Positions 8,103 through 10,195 of a DNA stretch of 10,195 nt are shown piece by piece; the stretch's first letter is position 1, and every line of letters starts with the position of its first letter. The notes below the pieces were generated by a model, which did not search any database, was not told where the DNA came from, and saw nothing but the letters and a program-made list of their open reading frames with translations. This DNA comes from UBA5734 sp964528645 (GTDB lineage: Bacteria; Bacillota; Clostridia; Saccharofermentanales; UBA5734), in the NCBI GenBank assembly GCA_964528645.1, contig CAZGSR010000059.1:1-10195 (forward strand). The letters are read 5' to 3'. The position numbers were made by a program, and so were the translations under genes.

Positions 8103-8441
8103 CTACTCAACCGTCCGGGGAACCATCAGGCAACCGTCTTTGTGCTTGGGGGTGAGTTCCATGAAGACAGTCTGGTCGAAGGAGGGCTGGACCTGGTCGG
8201 GGCGCAGGCTGTCGAGGAGATCCTGCGGGTGGTAGGTCGGTTCGACGTCGTCGGTGTCGAGGGCTTCGATGTTCTGGAAATGCTCGAGGATCTTGCCCAG
8301 CTCATGGCTGAGGCTGTCGAGCTCCTGTTCGCTCGGCGACAGGCGGGCCAGACGGGCGACCTTTTTGACGAGGGCCGGATCGAGGGCGAGGTGGCCCTGC
8401 TGGTCGAGGTTGCCGAGATCGGGATGCTGGGTTTGGGACAT
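8103..8441 (-). CDS. gatC: Asp-tRNA(Asn)/Glu-tRNA(Gln) amidotransferase subunit C
   Basis: GatC is the small subunit that wraps around and stabilises the GatA-GatB interface. The protein has 112 residues, slightly longer than the usual 95-100 because of about 20 extra N-terminal residues (MSQTQHPDLGNLDQQG). The core is typical: KKVARLARLSPSE near residues 26-38, a helix ending LDTDDVEPTYH, then LRPDQVQPS and the C-terminal DGCLMVPRTVE. No internal methionine offers a better start, and AGGAG (8453-8449) sits seven bases before the ATG. It begins 14 bases after the aspS stop, with its ribosome binding site in that gap. Confidence 0.96.
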   Translation of the reverse strand: MSQTQHPDLGNLDQQGHLALDPALVKKVARLARLSPSEQELDSLSHELGKILEHFQNIEALDTDDVEPTYHPQDLLDSLRPDQVQPSFDQTVFMELTPKHKDGCLMVPRTVE

Positions 8442-8455
8442 AACGTATCTCCTTT

Positions 8456-9787
8456 TTACGGATCGAGGCGGCTCAGGTCGCGCGGGAACAGGACGGTGTT
8501 GCGGATATTGGTTTCACCAATCAGCATCATCAACAGGCGCTCGAGGCCGATGCCGAGGCCACCGTGCGGCGGCATGCCGTATTTGTGGATCATCAGATAG
8601 GTCTCGAAGTCTTCCGGATTCATGCCGCGGGCGACCATTTTCTCGACCTGGCTGTCGTAGTCGTGGATGCGCTGGCCACCGGTTGTGATCTCGAGGCCGC
8701 GGAAGAGCAGGTCGAAGCTAAGGGTGAAATGAGCGTCGGACGGATCGTCCTTGGCGTAGAAGGGGCGCTTCTTGCTCGGATAATGAGTGACGAAGATGAA
8801 ATCGCTGCCGGTCAGTTCCTTGAACAGTTCGCCGATCAGGCGTTCTTCTTCCGGTTCGAGGTCGTAGGGGTCCTTGATCCGGCGGTTGTATTTTTCGGAA
8901 ACCATCTGCTTGGCGACGTCGAAACGAACCTGCGGGATCTGCGTGGCGTCAGGTAGTTGGACGTCGAGCAGCTTGAGCTCGGCAGTGTATTCGCGGTTCA
9001 AAAGATCGAGCGCATACTGCAGCATGCCGGTTTCCATCGCCATGATGTCCTCGAACGACTCGATAAAGCCCATTTCGAAGTCCATGCTGGTGTATTCGTT
9101 GAGATGGCGGGCGGTGCTGTGCTTTTCAGCGCGGAAAACCGGCGCAACTTCGAAAACACGTTCAAAAACGCCAACCATCATCTGCTTGTAGAACTGCGGG
9201 CTCTGGGCGAGGAAGGCTTTGCGGCCGAAATAGTCGAGGCGGAAAATGTTCGAGCCACCTTCGGCACCGGCAGAGACGATTTTCGGGGTGCGGACTTCGG
9301 TGAAGCCCTGGCCATGGAGGAAATCGCGGAAACCGCGGCCGAGGCCTTCCTGGAGGCGGAAGATCGCGCGCTGGCGCTGGTGGCGCAAGGTGATCGGACG
9401 GATCGCCAGGTTGGCCTCGAGCGACATATGGGAGATTTTCTTGCCGAGGTGGACCGGACGCGGACTATGCGGTTTGGCCAGAACTTCGACAGACTCAAGG
9501 CGCAGTTCGAAGCCGCCGGGGGCACGCGGTTCAGCACAGAGCAGGCCTTTGCCGCGGATGGCGTATTCGTCGCGCAGGTGTTCAGCACCCGTCAGAGCGG
9601 TGTTCTGGTCCTGGACACACTGCAGGAGGCCATCGCGCAGGCGGAGGATGATAAAGGCGAAATCGCCCATGTCGCGATGGACGTGGACCATGCCGTGGAC
9701 CGTGACAGCCTGGCCGGCTGCTGCAGCCTGTTCGAGGTTTTTCAGGACCAAGTCCTGGGTTGGCTTGACGCCGGTGATCATTTCCAT
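8456..9787 (-). CDS. aspS: Archaeal-type, non-discriminating aspartate-tRNA(Asp/Asn) ligase
   Basis: A 443-residue class IIb synthetase of the short archaeal/eukaryotic type, without the GAD insertion of the usual 580-600-residue bacterial AspRS. It has an N-terminal OB-fold anticodon domain (about 25-105). The catalytic core holds AQSPQFYKQ, motif 2 (FRAEKHSTARHLNEYTSMD), GLEITTGGQR and motif 3 (GMPPHGGLGIGLERLL). Aligned by eye to Thermococcus kodakarensis AspRS, the residues that discriminate tRNA(Asp) (W26, K85) are H35 and P90 here. That H/P pair is the known mark of non-discriminating enzymes, so it should make Asp-tRNA(Asn) as substrate for the GatCAB encoded just downstream. The start at 9787 has AGGGAGG (9801-9795) seven bases upstream and directly follows the T-box terminator. 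The frame stays open further upstream, but that part is the structured leader. The operon lacks an asparaginyl-tRNA synthetase. Confidence 0.96.
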   Translation of the reverse strand: MEMITGVKPTQDLVLKNLEQAAAAGQAVTVHGMVHVHRDMGDFAFIILRLRDGLLQCVQDQNTALTGAEHLRDEYAIRGKGLLCAEPRAPGGFELRLESVEVLAKPHSPRPVHLGKKISHMSLEANLAIRPITLRHQRQRAIFRLQEGLGRGFRDFLHGQGFTEVRTPKIVSAGAEGGSNIFRLDYFGRKAFLAQSPQFYKQMMVGVFERVFEVAPVFRAEKHSTARHLNEYTSMDFEMGFIESFEDIMAMETGMLQYALDLLNREYTAELKLLDVQLPDATQIPQVRFDVAKQMVSEKYNRRIKDPYDLEPEEERLIGELFKELTGSDFIFVTHYPSKKRPFYAKDDPSDAHFTLSFDLLFRGLEITTGGQRIHDYDSQVEKMVARGMNPEDFETYLMIHKYGMPPHGGLGIGLERLLMMLIGETNIRNTVLFPRDLSRLDP

Positions 9788-9807
9788 GTATTTTCCTCCC
9801 TGAATGC

Positions 9808-9837
9808 AAAAAGTCCCGGAATGAATCATTCCGGGAC
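9808..9837 (-). terminator. Regulated intrinsic terminator of the T-box
   Basis: A near-perfect 12-bp inverted repeat, GUCCCGGAAUGA (9837-9826) with UCAUUCCGGGAC (9824-9813), is followed at once by UUUUU (9812-9808). The aspS ribosome binding site starts seven bases later. It is a strong Rho-independent terminator that must be disrupted for the operon to be expressed. Confidence 0.95.
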
Positions 9838-9871
9838 GAGTCGACTGTTGGTCTGCTCGCGGTACCACCCT
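9833..9871 (-). promoter_or_regulatory. T-box antiterminator
   Basis: Helix GGG (9870-9868) with CCC (9835-9833) and helix GCGAG (9860-9856) with CUCGU (9840-9836) flank the seven-base bulge UGGUACC (9867-9861), which pairs with the NCCA end of uncharged tRNA. The antiterminator uses bases 9833-9837 of the terminator's 5' arm, so the two structures exclude each other. The variable bulge base is U, which pairs with discriminator A or, by wobble, G. Confidence 0.88.
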
Positions 9872-9897
9872 GGTTGAGGTTCGATCAACTGGCTGTG

Positions 9898-10005
9898 CTG
9901 GCACGATCCGGCCGTTTGAAAGAAACGGGGGGGTACCGAGCGATCCAATGATCGGGCGCTCCACTTTACGTACGTAACGGGTACCCCGTCCGGATCTACT
10001 GCCAG
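9898..10005 (-). promoter_or_regulatory. Enlarged Stem II of the T-box leader
   Basis: CUGGCA-GUA-GAUCCGG (10005-9990) pairs with CCGGAUC-G-UGCCAG (9911-9898), a 13-bp helix broken only by a GUA/G internal loop. Nested inside is GGGGUACC (9987-9980) with GGUACCCC (9937-9930). Inside that are a TTACGTACGTAA palindrome and a GAGCG/CGCTC (or CGATC/GATCG) hairpin. Assignment to Stem II rests on its place between Stem I and Stem III; a Stem IIA/B pseudoknot was not identified. Confidence 0.65.
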
Positions 10006-10045
10006 GCCCTGTGCGGGTCCGGGTTCGAACCGGCGGCTCGGGAGA

Positions 10046-10049
10046 GTTC
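10046..10049 (-). promoter_or_regulatory. T-box specifier GAAC: overlapping Glu and Asn codons
   Basis: On the 3' side of the specifier loop the RNA reads GUCGAAGAACUCUCC. After the loop-E GAA (10052-10050) the next bases are GAAC, which hold GAA (Glu) and, shifted by one base, AAC (Asn). No GAC (Asp) codon lies in the loop. This matches the overlapping-codon design described for the C. acetobutylicum transamidation-operon T-box, which binds both tRNA(Asn) and tRNA(Glu). The exact register was deduced from hand-drawn pairing. Confidence 0.7.
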
Positions 10050-10160
10050 TTCGACTTTGGGTCCCCAATCGGTGCTTGCAGTCGGTGACACCGAATCCCT
10101 GGTGGGGCTTGACACAAGTGTACTCGCTCCGTCATAGCCTTTGCTAGATGTTTGGGCCAA

Positions 10161-10190
10161 ATTATACCGGCGAAACGGTAACGTTGTCAA
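10161..10190 (-). promoter_or_regulatory. Sigma-70/sigma-A promoter of the aspS-gatCAB operon
   Basis: A perfect -35 TTGACA (10190-10185) and perfect -10 TATAAT (10166-10161) are separated by 18 bases. The transcript should start near 10153, about 14 bases before the first pairing base of Stem I. A consensus-strength promoter fits an operon that is regulated mainly by attenuation in the leader. Confidence 0.93.
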
Positions 10191-10195
10191 ATGTC

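Larger units (their letters stand above)
9808..10153 (-). promoter_or_regulatory. T-box riboswitch controlling aspS-gatCAB
   Basis: The leader of about 345 bases folds by eye as a tRNA-sensing T-box. Stem I: base GGCU/AGCC (10139-10136 with 10038-10035), a kink-turn-like AUGA/CGA, helix GGAG/CUCC (10130-10127 with 10044-10041), then a specifier loop with AGUA (10124-10121) opposite GAA (10052-10050), the loop-E pattern. Above it lie ACUU/AAGU, CCCCA/UGGGG and UCGGUG/CACCGA helices, an AGGGA bulge and a terminal loop with UGCAAG, as expected for tRNA-elbow recognition. An enlarged Stem II occupies 9898-10005 and Stem III is GUUGA/UCAAC (9889-9873). The T-box sequence AGGGTGGTACCGCG is at 9871-9858. 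Uncharged tRNA would stabilise the antiterminator and let transcription reach aspS; charged tRNA would leave the terminator formed. Confidence 0.95.

Noticed and set aside
10010..10045. Possible tRNA gene, from GGTTCGAACC
   Set aside because: Only a T-arm-like hairpin is present; no acceptor stem, D arm or anticodon arm can be paired around it on either strand.
9788..10135. In-frame extension of aspS upstream to 10135
   Set aside because: The extension translates the T-box leader and terminator; the ATG at 9787 has a strong ribosome binding site and starts a normal-length enzyme.

Overview
The window looks like chromosomal DNA from a Bacillota-type bacterium, most likely a Clostridia relative. 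The reasons are a T-box riboswitch, a perfect sigma-70/sigma-A promoter, strong AGGAGG-type ribosome binding sites, and an archaeal-type AspRS gene joined to gatCAB, the arrangement known from Clostridium acetobutylicum. The genus cannot be named from the sequence.

Left half, + strand (1-5007): two genes for exported proteins. The first (131-4000) encodes a 1289-residue secreted protein with a signal peptide, an N-terminal domain, eight SdrD_B/Cna_B-like beta-sandwich units of about 104 residues rich in DxDxDG acidic motifs, and a separate C-terminal domain. Units 5 and 6 are almost identical in DNA. The second (4114-5007) encodes a 297-residue lipoprotein made almost entirely of seven 38-residue RCC1-like repeats. 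A GC-rich hairpin lies between the two genes.

Right half, - strand (10190 down to 5118): one complete operon for tRNA-dependent amide aminoacyl-tRNA synthesis, promoter - T-box leader - aspS - gatC - gatA - gatB - terminator. The AspRS has the H/P residue pair expected of a non-discriminating enzyme, so it should make Asp-tRNA(Asn) as well as Asp-tRNA(Asp). GatCAB then converts Asp-tRNA(Asn) to Asn-tRNA(Asn), and probably also Glu-tRNA(Gln) to Gln-tRNA(Gln). The leader can be folded from the sequence into Stem I with a specifier loop, an enlarged Stem II, Stem III, and a competing antiterminator and terminator. The specifier loop reads GAAC, which contains overlapping Glu (GAA) and Asn (AAC) codons, so the operon may be controlled by two tRNAs.

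The halves meet tail to tail at 5008-5117, which holds two perfect hairpins. By eye the right half is clearly more GC-rich than the left. No RNA gene, mobile element, CRISPR array or defence system was seen. The most notable system is the dual-codon T-box/transamidation operon; its principle is already described in C. acetobutylicum, so this is a further example, not a new class.
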